The notes under the pieces were generated by a model, which was not told the DNA's origin, made no database searches, and saw only the letters and a program-made list of their open reading frames with translations. Shown here in pieces: positions 44,694 to 55,495 of a stretch of DNA of 64,000 bases. The DNA is from Tricholomella constricta (taxonomy: Eukaryota > Basidiomycota > Agaricomycetes > Agaricales > Lyophyllaceae), in NCBI GenBank assembly GCA_013368375.1, contig JAACJP010000041.1, forward strand, positions 310,001 to 374,000, read 5' to 3'. The translations under genes and the position numbers were made by a program. The stretch's first letter is position 1. Each line of letters starts with the position of its first letter.

Positions 44694-44731
44694 CCGACTG
44701 AGGACAGTCGGTATTTCAAGTAAGGAGGAGA
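44694..44731 (+). promoter_or_regulatory. Stem-loop and polypurine tract before the 3' LTR of element 4
   Basis: CCGACTG (44694-44700) pairs with CAGTCGG (44705-44711) around a 4-base loop. It is followed by TTCAAGTAAGGAGGAGA, whose AAGGAGGAGA abuts the LTR and is the plus-strand primer. The same unit recurs at 43031-43068. Confidence 0.8.
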
Positions 44732-45777
44732 TGATGAGCACCGTCCAGCGCTGTACACTGAACCAACCCATTCTACGGATATCTACCGTTGCGCCACGAC
44801 GAACACGGTCCCAAATGCGACCAAAGCGCTAAACCGACCGACTGACAATACGACCGACCGACCGACAATACGACCAAACGACCGACGCACCGACCAAGAG
44901 ACAAAGTAACTTGGAACGCCAGTTCTCCTCTCTGGGCGCGCGGAGCACGGAACGCCGTATAACCTGTCAACGACCGCGCACGTTGGTATGCCAAGGTCTC
45001 AACCTGGCGACAACCAAACCCGATTTGAAATGATCCTAGGAAACGCCGTTGCCCAGCAGTCACAGGAAGGATCCGGCCGTACCACGGAGCTCCGCACCCA
45101 AGAGCCACTACCGATCGCAAAGCCACCACCGATCATACATCCGACCCGATGCCGCGAGCCGATCAAAAGCCCCTCTGCCGAGCCAAAGAGCGCCACACTC
45201 TCTAAAAAAAGCGTCGCGCGGTACCAAGCTTGGCGGCGCTTCTCCCAATAAACCAGTAAAACACCTGCCTCGCCGGCTCGCGCGAGGCGAGTCGGTCGTA
45301 TTGTATAAAAACATACCCATGTATTACCTACTTCCCCCAGTGAAGTACAGCCCGTATTTTCCCTCACACTCAGAGTGAATAGCTCGAAACCGTCGTCTCT
45401 GTCGTCTCTGCACCGTCCTCATCGTATAAACCGTCGCCACTGTCGTAAATCTCGTAACTGCCGTCTCTGCCGCCTCGTACTCGTCGCCCGAACCCGTGAG
45501 TTCTCCGTATTAACCTCGTTCGTCTCGTTGTCGCACGACCGACACCTAAAGTCGCGTCGCCGACCCGTTCCACTCGGGAAACGTCGTGTTCCATCGCCCC
45601 CGTCGCGTTGTTGTCGGTTCGACTAACTACGAGTCGGATCGTCTCTTACCTTCGTCAAACAACCCTTACAAGCCCTGCACACTCGCGTGTTTGGGAACTT
45701 TTAACACTTCTCGCCCCCCATAGTTGTTAGTTGTTTTGTTGTTGTGCACAGCACCTACAGGCCTTCTAGCTCTATCA
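44732..45777 (+). repeat. 3' LTR of element 4
   Basis: 1046 bp, matching 33021-34066 with one difference found (45009 G versus 33298 A). It is followed by CCGT. Confidence 0.96.
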
Positions 45778-46573
45778 CCGTTGGTGTCAGCATCTGATTC
45801 CTGCGTCTTTTCAGGATTGGGCACTCTTGGCAAGTCCGAGTTCAATGCGCGTTTGCCTACACGTCGCTTGGACACTGCATTTAGTGTAGGTTTAGGGGCC
45901 TATAGCAAGCTTCAGAGCAAATAAAAGGAACATATGGTCAACGTACAACATATTTGGGTGCAAGAGTGACGACTATGACATTTGGCGCATCGGTCATGTT
46001 GCCCCTCTGTTCCACAATACATTCCTTTAGGTTGAACCTCTGAGCTTCAATGAGTAATACAAAACTCTCTCTATCACAGATACCCACATATCCAAATTCT
46101 TTTTCGTCGGCCTGTACAACAGCGTTGAAGGTTCCAACCTGGTTGATATATAAGGTTTCAACCAGTTTAGTCGCATTGGTAGGACAGCCAATATGGATGA
46201 CGTCCTTGACGTGGACGTCGTCCGTGATGGTTCTGGTCTGCTTATTTGTTCCGTCACTGTACACAATTAAGTGAAATTTATCACTCACTTGTTTGCCAGA
46301 ACGTCCAGTGTAGAATGAGCCTCTGGCAGACATTCTAGTTCCTTGTTGTTCAGTGCCAATTTCACCAAATAGAACTCCAACAAATTCATTTCTTGTCTGG
46401 TTGACGTAGTTGAAATTTTTTGACCAGTCTTCAATGCGGCGAAAGAATGTCTTGTTATAGTCTGCAGAAGCGATGGCACGATCTCCAAGAGAGAGAATTT
46501 CAGAAGACAGTTCATCATAGACACCTTCATCAGCAAGATTGCGGAAGTGTTCTGTGTCGAAGTTCGCATTCAT
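45778..46573 (-). pseudogene. 5' half of the unknown gene split by element 4
   Basis: The ATG at 46573 (MNANFDTEHFRNLADEG) opens an exon of about 209 codons to a GTACGT donor at 45946. The exon contains FNYVNQTRNEFVGVLFGEIG, SDKFHLIVYSDGTNKQ and a hydrophobic NVIVVTLAPKYV end. A second exon (about 45867-45778; the exact acceptor is uncertain) has GKRALNSDLPRVPNPEK and runs into the LTR of element 4. The remaining exons are at 32957-32297. I do not recognise a family. With the element removed the sequence next to the target site can be read as an intron, so splicing might remove some of the insertion. A 12.8-kb insertion more likely kills the gene. Confidence 0.5.
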
Positions 46574-46599
46574 GATGAGGTGAAAGGAGTAAACAGCAA

Positions 46600-48140
46600 T
46601 GACACAGTATACACCCTGCCGACTACGTGCCTTTATACAATAAATTGATTTGAAACAAGGGATAAGAAAGCCGCAAACATGAAACATCTAAGTTAATGAT
46701 GTGTGAAATAGGAGATATTGAAATAGGGGATATAGAACATGCTCACCGGGAACATAAATACATGAACGGAGCGAAAAGTGAGCACGGGAGTTATGGATGC
46801 AAACAGAAAGTGCGTATATGTGAAAATTTGAAAGAAGGAAGAGGAGGGGAGATTGGGTTGAACTCGCTAAATACAGGAATTTTCACACACTCTCTCAGCA
46901 GCATGTTCGCCGAACGATCCCTCTTCTCCATGTGATCACTGGTGTCATTCAGGCTGAGCGCCTTCAGCGGGGGCAGCGTAATCGAGGGCGAGCCTGAGGG
47001 GTGCAGTGTGTCACAATAGAAAGTGCGGCGTGGGGAGAGGTTAATGAGATACACCTTGACAATGGCAGGTGGTCTGCCAAGTGTGATGCAGTGGAGAGCA
47101 CGAGTGGGGTGGACAGGTGGTTTGCCCAGTGCGACGCAGCGGAGAGCATGGAGTGGGGGCGGACAGGTTATTGGGGGTCATTGAAAACGCTGCATGGATG
47201 AAGGATGTGTGGTGGTGTTGGGCATTGACAATGGCAGGTGGTTGGCGAAGTGCAACAGCGTGGACGTGCCTGAGTGCAGGTGCGACATTGTGTGCTTGTG
47301 CACAAAGTGCGACCGCGCTATCGGATACGAGATGGTGAGGGGTGTAGTGCCTCGCATTGGGCAGCGCGGAGTGGGGGCGGAAATGTTAATGGGGGTTATT
47401 TTGCATGTTGCACGGACAGAGTGTATGCGATGGGGATAGTGTGGTGGTGCGTTACAGTGCTCGGTGGGCGCTGAATGGAGATTGTTGTGATTGAAGCTTG
47501 TCAACCGGGGACATTAATGTCATGTGCGGAGGGGGAAGGATAATTGGAGACGGTGCAAGGGAAATATTGGCAGAGTGGATGTTGCGCGCTCGTTAAACCG
47601 ACACGCTTCCTGAACCTCCCCCACGAACACATGTTCTTGTGCTCGTCTACCTTTCAGGCACCACATGACCACTGCATTCACGTTCGCATTATGCCCCATG
47701 AACGTATTCTCGTCCTTCTTGCCATTGAGCCCATACATAACTACCCAACACGTCATGGGTCGAAAGACGGATACAGATATGGCTGGGGATGGGAGGTTTG
47801 CCTTTATCTTAAGCGTCATGGCGGGATTGGGCGTTTCCTGGCTAGAGCCAGCCGTCTTTTTGTCAGATATTGGCTTGGCAGATTTCAAGTGTGGGCCGGA
47901 GCGTTTTCCGGGTGCATTTATCACACGTGCAATTATTTTTGCAGCAGGGAGACGATAAGTTTTATGCCCTTGCCGATGTACCTGCTCAGTAAAATAAAGG
48001 GCGAATCACAGCCTGTCAGATAAATGCGGCGGCTGGAGAAGAAAGTAAAAAGGGAATCGTACCTTGTAGTGATGCAACACACACAGGGCTGCTGCTCACA
48101 CGCGCAGATGAGCTTTTAGATACAGCTTCGGCTCATACAC
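46600..48140. other. Stretch without assigned gene; degenerate G-rich repeats at 46990-47510
   Basis: Between about 46990 and 47510 the sequence is G-rich with recurring words: TTGACAATGGCAGGTGGT occurs near 47056 and again near 47225. This looks like decayed tandem repeats. A minus-strand frame at 47924-47520 (start KIIARVINAPGKRSG upstream) has no recognised domain; it may belong to the adjacent Helitron. Confidence 0.35.
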
Positions 48141-48242
48141 TGATGGCAATACACATATTCGCTGCCCTGCAACCGTCCGCGGGGCTCCAACTGGGGCGGC
48201 GTGAACTCCTCGCTTTTGATGTTGCTCTCGTTCTCACCCTCT

Positions 48243-48974
48243 TTATCCGAGGTGTCCGACAGCATTTTGACAACATTGAACAAGGTCTCTGAGATGTTTT
48301 CTTCGCATAATAGGACATTGACCTTTTGTAAATCTTATAGAACACGGATGACAACAAAGTGGTTCACCAATATTGTCAGGATCTAAATCCTCAGGTAGGG
48401 AAGTGGAAATTAAGTCTTCAAGAAAAGATATCAGTCGTGACTTGAAATCAGGATCCGCAAGGGCCTTTTGCTTCAATTCGTCTGGATGTAGTGCACCTTC
48501 CAGCCATATCAACATGTGGCAATGCAAAGTGCCTCGTCCTTGTGCTTCCACACATCCATAATATGCTTTAACACATCCGAAGATTCCTCCATCATCAGTT
48601 GAACCGTCTTTACCATATCCCAACAAACATTTGATAAATGCTTTCATATATAAATTGAAGAATTTTGCCGCTGCAACGGGATTACGTGCAACAATAAGAG
48701 ACTGCTCATAAAAGCTCAGACTTTCTTGTGGAATTAAGTTGTCAATGTCAATCTCTCCACCAGCAAGTAAGCGCACGATGGGATTGTACACGTCTGCAAA
48801 ATTTAGCGTCACAAAAAAACTTGGAGCACCTTTTGAGATGGTGGTGGATCTAATTTCATTTCGCATATTGACACGAGCTGCTGCAGAACCAGGAACATTG
48901 GAATTAATAACCCGAACATTTTCCATCAGACTATGGACTGAGATTCTCATCCGCTGACCGGGATGAAGGTACAT
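48243..48974 (-). pseudogene. Helitron Rep (helicase-like N-terminal) fragment
   Basis: A 243-codon minus-strand frame matches the replication-initiator part of fungal Helitron proteins. SFFVTLNFADVYNPIVRLL is the first conserved block. FGCVKAYYGCVEAQGRGTL followed by HCHMLIWLEG supplies the His-x-His (HUH) metal-binding motif used in rolling-circle nicking. A cysteine-bearing end (GEPLCCHPC) follows. The first codons are not an obvious start, and the downstream nicking-Tyr and SF1 helicase regions were not found, so this is a fragment. The order relative to the 31-kb fragment shows the two are not parts of one copy. Similarity judged by eye, but the HUH block is very characteristic. Confidence 0.85.
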
Positions 48975-48979
48975 TGGCA

Positions 48980-50840
48980 GTGTCGTACGAAGAACAGGTC
49001 AGGATTCAGATATCCAGTTTCCGTCCCAACATCGAGTATCGTGTCCAAGGGACCTGGAGGGTGATCGCCAATACATGGACAATTACCAACGGTGCCGAAG
49101 ACATGGAGAATGACAGGATGGAGTTTTTTGAACTTGCGCAAAGTGGACAAGTTTGGGTTCACGATGAACAGGAGGGGGATTCAGATGAATCGGAGAATAC
49201 AGGAGATTCGAAGGATTCGGAAGTTCGGAGGATTTGGAGGATTCAACGCAGCAATATGGCGTAACATGGAAAAATTTACAGTGTGCCAGGACTATGCACT
49301 ATACGCTTTTTGTAATGTGTACGGCGAAGTCTCAGATTGTCTGGTTGTCGTCCGTTTACGGACTTAAGTCCACGGACCGGTCATGTGAAAATCACGTGGA
49401 TGGACCGGTCGACTCGCATTAGTGGAAATTTGCGGTGAGGTATGACAGGACCCACTACTAAAGTAGCGGGAATATACCTTAGTTGTCTACTATCACATTC
49501 TGATGAGCGGACATATTCCTCACTCTATATATATTGTATACCTATACTTACCACATACTAGTTCACTATACACATCCTAGGTAATACACAGTTGTCTACC
49601 ATCACATTCTAATTTCTGACACTGAGCTTCGCTATACGCGTCCTAGGTCAAACACTCCCATAAGTCATAGTTGCCTCTGCAAGGACTTCATCTCACTCAT
49701 ATTCAACAGAGTCCTGGCAGATGTATTCTCTGCCATGTTCACTATCATGGTAAGTCATAGTTCTCTCTTGAGGAGCTTATTCTCACTTGAACTTAACAGT
49801 GTGGTGCTTTTTCTTCGTCAAAAAGCTCGGCAGATCTTGTTGTCAATCAATGCAGAAGGTAGCACTTCTTAAGTTATTCTATTTCCTCTGTTATGTTACC
49901 TATCTATGTACTACAACTTTGTATTTATTCTTGCAAGTACACCTGAGAGGGCAGAGAAGGGGAACAAATGAGTAGTACCAGGGTAGCGACCATTTCAGGT
50001 GGCACCGTGCTAAACTTGGGTTGGACTGGGTCCAGGCGCCGGATGGTCTCCACGCCATCAATCCTGGGTTGATCTTGCTTGTGGCAAGCTTGTGTTGCCC
50101 GTGGTCCAGACTGTGATCAACTCAGGCAACATTAAACCCAGGATCACCGCAATCTATCTCCCAGCTGTGTACCTATCTTATATGTGGTCACGTGTTGATC
50201 CGTACGATGAAGAAGGGGGCGGGGAGCCTTGGGGGAGCCGCCAGTAAGCGGCCGAGTGCAGCTACACTGAGTTGATGAAGACTTCGGAATTGTCAACCAA
50301 GGCTTATAGGCAAACTGTAGCCCAAATCAATGGCATCCACGCTGGACCCAGGTCAGGCTTGGAAGAAAGATGTTCCAGGTGACAGTGATAATCATTGATA
50401 CGTGGTGGAATGAGGCTTCAGTTGTATGATTAAGAATGACAGCATTACACGTAGACGTTCAATAACTTTAATTACTCAGAGGCAAGACAGAGAGAGAGTG
50501 GGAGTAGAACGCAATGTACAACGGTAGCAAAGAAAAAGGAATAACAACGGACCAGGTATCGTGTATTAATACAGTGTCACAGGAGCGAGTGCGCATCTAA
50601 ACAAGTCGCCATGAGACGATCAAGTGCGGATGTCGGGCATGACGTTTGCCGTCTTCTGCCGAGGGGAGACAATGGGAACAAAGTCCACCGTCGGGGTAGG
50701 GGAACATTGAGGTTACAAAGCACCACTGGCGGGGAATAATATATGAAACAAGGGGAATCAGCCAGGGAGGAGAGGCGTCTGGGATAGCAGGTTGAAAACT
50801 TCCGAGGTATGAGGTATGGGAGGAGTATGAGGGATATAAA
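48980..50840. other. Intergenic stretch upstream of the host island
   Basis: No gene recognised. 48975-49260 may include decayed upstream Helitron sequence. 49450-49800 is AT-rich with repeated words such as TTGTCTACYATCACATTCT (near 49479 and 49593). Around 50060-50160 the inverted pair ATCCTGGGTT/AACCCAGGAT occurs. The part next to 50845 is probably the 3' region of the G-alpha gene. Confidence 0.35.
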
Positions 50841-50844
50841 TCAT

Positions 50845-52907
50845 TCAGACGAGCGCAGCGGATTGGAGATATCCTCTGAAGATAGCATCACGGACTTGAT
50901 GAACAAGGTCAGTCAGGTTACAGGTGATTGTTGACGTTGAGGAGACGAACCGTTTCCGATGATGCGTTGGGTAGCTTTTGTATCCTGGGAAATTGTCAGT
51001 ATTGTTCGGATGACTGAACCAATAAAACTGACCACAACACTTGTAAAGTGGGTGTACAACACCCGACGATTTTCGTTGTTGCGCCGATGTACCTGCAGGA
51101 AATGGGCGCGGAAATATTGAACGACCGTTTCATAGTCATTCGAGCGTTCTCCGAATGAAGTGATACTGTGGAAAGATCTAGGAAGATGACTCGCGCGACA
51201 ACGATCGAGACTCACTATTTCCGGACTCTCAGTCCCGTATCCAATTTAGCTTTCAGAAGGTCCGTCTTATCTACAAGGCGAAGCGGTTGTCGACTATCAG
51301 GGTATTGATCGGCCGGAGAAAGGCTTACTGAGGAAGAGAACAAGGTGGACGCTCTTTAGCAGCGCATTGGAGCAAATCTGTGTGAACAGTTGCAGAGAAT
51401 CGTCTATCCGATTTGTCCTAGGATCTTCCTCCAAATACTGCAAAAAGTAGGATTAAATCAGCACAAAGAACACCAAAGGTAGAAACCAATGTTATGTAGT
51501 CGCGTGTGGAATCTCAAGCGGAGCATAACACCAGGAATGGCAAAAGGATCTCTGACCTGATCAAAAGCACTGACGGGTGCAACGAAGATGATCGCGTTAG
51601 CATCATCGAAATAGGGAACCCAGGAATGACGCTGTCCACGAGCGCCGCCTACGTCGAACAAATGCCATGAAACGGATTTGCCATGGATGTTCACGTCAAA
51701 GACATGCTCAGCCACACCCATAGTTTGTATACGCGCATGCAGAATGTCGTCTTTCCAGAAAGAGAAAAAAAGAAAGTGAGTATATGCGAGCAACGCCGGC
51801 GTAAGAGAAGCTTGCTACCTGTGGTCGGCGTGTAGTCCGGGGCAGCAACTCGTGAAATATGCCTCAAGAAGCTAACACCACGCCGTCAGTTGTATGTCAT
51901 TGAGCATGGACAAAAACTCACAATTCAGACCACTCATCCAACTTTAACTTCCTTCTCACAATCAAGCCTTCCACTGTAGGATGGCTCCAAAGTTCTTTGA
52001 TGTCGTCCTTCGCGGCAGTCAGCATGCGGCCGACGTCCTGAACGAGGATATCTTGGCCAGAGTCGTGAGTTATCCCGCGGCTCTTTTTGAGCTCGGCATC
52101 GTAATTTGGCTTGATTCTTCCAAGCGCATTCTCGATCGTACGGGCCTGCCAACCGCTGCGGACATAAACGCCGCCCTTGCCAGAGCCAGAAACGGTTATC
52201 CCGCCACTAAGGCGATCGGCGAGTGGGGTATCCGTTGCCATGAGTGGAGTCAATCTACGTCTCAAGTTGCCTATCTGTACAGCGCCAGGCTCCCTGGAAG
52301 CGTTGACAGGATGACTTGAGCCGACACTGCTGCTCGGGCGTGCAGGAGAGCCTGAGAGACCAGAGCCCGCAGACGACGAGTTTATGAGTGACGTAGAGGG
52401 AGAGGGTTGCTGTGCGATGCCATTGACACGAGATTTGTTTAGCGAGACCGAGGCCGATTCTTCTAACGAGTCCTCGTCGAGAGAATCGTCCCATGCTTCG
52501 AGAATGGCTAGGATGTGCTTCAAGGAGTGAACGACGTTGAAGTATATCACTGTTTTCCAGGATGTACGCTCCTGGTCAATCGAATTGGGCTTGTACATCA
52601 ATTGAAATTGTTTCTGAAGGGTAGATTTGCCACTCTCTGCTTGTCCGAGGAGCAGTAACTGGATGGGACATCAATATATGCGCCGAAATTGTTGCATTTG
52701 AGGATAGGAACTGACTTTGACGTCGCCCTTGTTCCGTTTCATCCGCTCCCGCTCTTGCCTAAGGTCCTCGTCAATTTGCTCCGAGACTCGCCTGGCCTCC
52801 GCCTCCGCTACCAGACGTGCATGGCGTTCGGCCTCTGTTTCCGAGGGAGAGGGCTTGAGCGCGGCAGAAATGGGGTCGTCCTGGCTGTAGAGCGATGGCG
52901 TGCGCAT
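50845..52907 (-). CDS. Divergent heterotrimeric G-protein alpha subunit
   Basis: Multi-exon minus-strand gene from ATG 52907 to TGA 50847-50845. The N-terminus is charged and helical (RHARLVAEAEARRV). After intron 1 comes the P-loop GQAESGKS, followed by LQKQFQLMY. A Ser/Pro-rich insertion of about 90 residues lies in the helical domain. Switch I is RIQTMGV and switch II is LFDVGGARGQRHSWVPYFDDA. NKTD (restored across an intron near 51262-51330) is the base-recognition motif. The C-terminal part is THFTSVVDTKATQRIIGNV and the end is GYLQSAALV. It would bind GTP and couple membrane receptors to signalling. Oddities: the catalytic Gln of DVGGQ is Ala here, and the usual TCAT motif is TSVV. It is divergent with the cyclophilin gene, with 125 bases between starts. 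Confidence 0.9.
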
Positions 52908-53032
52908 TGCTCAGCGATTGTCGTGGTGGGAGCGGAGATGGAGAATCAAAATATCAGTCAGGGCTGCCAAGCACCAGGGCAATATGGATAAGGGCCTAAT
53001 CACGGTAGTCACATCAAGTGTCACAATCAGAA

Positions 53033-53816
53033 TGGTACTTGTCCTCCTCCATCATCCTCGAGCGCACATATTGACTGCTTTCTAGTCTGTAACGCTCCAT
53101 ACTACTCATGGCGAATTAAAGGCATATCTTTTCTTACTATTATACTGGGCAGACGCTCATCAGTGCCCCAGTTGGAAATTTTTTGCGAGGCCGTGCCAAA
53201 AGCCGCAGAGGTGATATTTTTCCGTGCTCAGCCAACTCGCATTCACAACAAACCTTGATCCAGAACTTTCTTGCATTATGTGCTTCCAATTACTATGATG
53301 AATCTATCTTCCACCGCAACATCAAAGGCTTCATGATTCAGACTGGCGATCCAACTGGCCAAGGCAAAGGGGGCCAAAGCATCTGGGGGAAACCTTTCCC
53401 GGACGAGATACGGTCGACTTTGAAAGTAAGCATGGCACCATCATGTTACTCTGGATTTTATTTGTTTCCTTGACCTGATGTGCTTCTACTAAACAGTTCA
53501 ATGCGCGAGGTGTGGTTGCAATGGCAAACTCTGGCCCAGATACAAATAGATCGCAGTTCTTCGTAACCTATGCAAAACAACCTCATCTCGACGGAAAATA
53601 TACAATAATAGGGAAAGTGATCGACGGTGCAGATTCGACCCTCGACGCTATGGAACGCGTGCCAGTGACACCTAAGAATCGGCCTTTAACAGATATCAAA
53701 CTGACACATGTATGTTTCTTGATCTAGGAGGAGACTGACTGCTTATCTTTTTGCACTCGCAGATCACGATCCATGCGAATCCAATCGCCGATGTTGAGCT
53801 TGTCTCGCGACGATGA
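53033..53816 (+). CDS. Peptidyl-prolyl cis-trans isomerase, PPIL3-type cyclophilin
   Basis: Proposed exons 53033-53035, 53086-53121, 53172-53210, 53264-53425, 53497-53709 and 53763-53816 give 168 aa. The first coding exon is the ATG alone. The second intron uses a GC donor. The protein reads [49 protein letters not shown] with the catalytic Arg of [21 protein letters not shown] and [15 protein letters not shown], ending [12 protein letters not shown], which is characteristic of PPIL3. The human family member is about 161 aa, so the length fits. It catalyses proline isomerisation and is found with spliceosomal complexes in other eukaryotes. The frame is intact. Confidence 0.92.
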
Positions 53817-54109
53817 TTTGGAAGTAGCGATAATCTTTAATCTTGATAGTGGTCCTCAGACACCGACGGCTCATCGAAGTTGCGCACTATGTTGCCCCTG
53901 CCGGTCAGCATTCAACACCGCGGCACACTTGACAATGATCTCTCCCATCCTAGCACCGCAACCAGAGTCTATAAAGACGTCAACCACTGTATACTGAATC
54001 TTGCCACCTCCTGTCCACCTTGACCGATACAATGCGGCTTGCAACCAACATGTTCCGGTTGGTGTACTAGTAGTATACATTGTCGGGTTTGGTTGTCGTG
54101 GCACGTGTA

Positions 54110-55409
54110 CTACCGTTTGATAAACCCGACCAGTTCCTTCTGCAACTCTTTTTGCCTCCGGCCCTTTTCAAGATCTTCAATACTGCGCAAGTCGTATACG
54201 ATGTCACGAGTTTTCCCGAAATAAACCTGTGCAGCAGTTGCGTTAAGTCAGTGTTCGGTCAGATGACGAGCAGTCAATGTCAAGCAGCAGGACATGCGGT
54301 TGTGAAAGGCATGCGATGGAGCGGGTGCCTGGCTGGAGCGATGTAGTACTTGAAACAATCCGGGGAAACTCACCTCTTGCAGCAAGTTCCGCATCTTGAT
54401 CTCCATCTCTTCGATCATCTTTCCAGTGTTGGTTATATGAGATGAACTATCTTGCAGTGGCCAATCTTGTTCAGTCTACAGGAATGATGTAGGTCAAGTG
54501 CATGATATATAGTTCTCGATCTTACGGCAGCCATGTTGAGAACTTACCTGGCGTGTCATACTTCCACTCAAACTCACTTCCCCCTTGCTTTTCCACCCCT
54601 CTGAGCCTTTGGGATCCCTGGTATCCTCTTGTTTCTTCTCCGCTCCAGAAGTTGCAGCCTCAGATCCCCTCCGAGTGACAAGTTGAAGCATGACAGTCGA
54701 TGTCAGCTTATAATGGGCTTGTCGCCCCCGTTCAGCGGTTTCAAATACATGAATAGAGTCCCACGATCCGGATGGTTCATATTGTGTAACTGGAGTCATG
54801 GCTGCGGTTTGAAAGAGGGATAGACGCACGGCAATTTCAGTAAACCCACATCCAGAAAGACAGGGACGCACTCTTCTTCAGCAAGACGACACCAGCAAAG
54901 CCACCATCCTCCAAGTCCCAAAGATATACAGAGGATACGCCTCCTTCGTAGTACCTGTTCGGGATGGCGATCAAGATACGCTCTAGTTGTCCAGCGTCCA
55001 GAAATGCCATACATTTCTCGGTAGGTATCAAACGCCTCGTTGGCCGCGATTTCAAGTTTCCTAAGTTTGGGTGTAGGGACCGTTCCATCATCTAGGGGAG
55101 GGTCATATTCATTTGACCAAGGCGACCTGTCATTGAATCAGATCTCCCAACCGCAGGCTTTTCTGCTCAACATGGCATGATTGGCATCCATGCGTACCTG
55201 TAGCTTTCCCCGTCGCGGTTGTAGTCACACGCGAGATACTCTCTGCCCGTCGCCCGATCCGTCTTCAGCTGTAGAGGCTGATCAACGCTGCCCAGTAGAT
55301 CATCGGCGTAATCTGGGCAAATCCCAATAAGGGCTGCTACGTTCTCTTCGGTCCGTGTTGGCGGCAGCCGCCGCATTAAATCGAGCATGGAATCCACTAC
55401 ATCGGCCAT
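54110..55409 (-). CDS. CAP2: F-actin-capping protein subunit beta
   Basis: Minus-strand gene from ATG 55409 ([17 protein letters not shown]) to TAG at 54112-54110. Successive exons give [10 protein letters not shown] joined to [14 protein letters not shown], then [40 protein letters not shown]...[38 protein letters not shown] and finally [16 protein letters not shown]...[11 protein letters not shown]. These blocks cover the whole CapZ-beta family in order. With the alpha subunit it caps barbed ends of actin filaments. There is an acidic/basic insertion (about 30 residues, [12 protein letters not shown]) before the SLTRQ-like motif. Introns are short and GT-AG. No lesions seen. Confidence 0.92.
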
Positions 55410-55495
55410 GGTTGCTGCGCCTCTGTAGCTTTCGTGGGGAGAGGTTTGGAACTTCCAAGCAGTGCAGGTTGTTTGTGTCAACTTGACCTCGAAGG

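Larger units (their letters stand above)
33021..45777 (+). mobile_element. Element 4: young, apparently intact Ty3/Gypsy LTR retrotransposon with antisense genes
   Basis: LTRs of 1046 bp (33021-34066 and 44732-45777) start TGATGAGCACCG and end CTCTATCA. The flanks carry the 4-bp duplication CCGT (33017-33020 and 45778-45781). I found one base difference between the LTRs (A at 33298, G at 45009), which implies a recent insertion. Sense genes: gag-protease (34207-36855) and pol (36834-40598), joined by a -1 frameshift signal. Antisense genes: 40994-42880 and 43274-44573. Primer site, polypurine tract and a TATA box are present. At 12.8 kb it is long for a Ty3 element because of the antisense module. 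The pol type, with YIDD in RT and no chromodomain, differs from elements 1 and 2. Confidence 0.96.

Noticed and set aside
30840..48974. Single Helitron interrupted by element 4
   Set aside because: On the minus strand the Rep fragment (48 kb) lies upstream of the N-terminal domain fragment (31 kb), the wrong order for one protein, so they are separate remnants.
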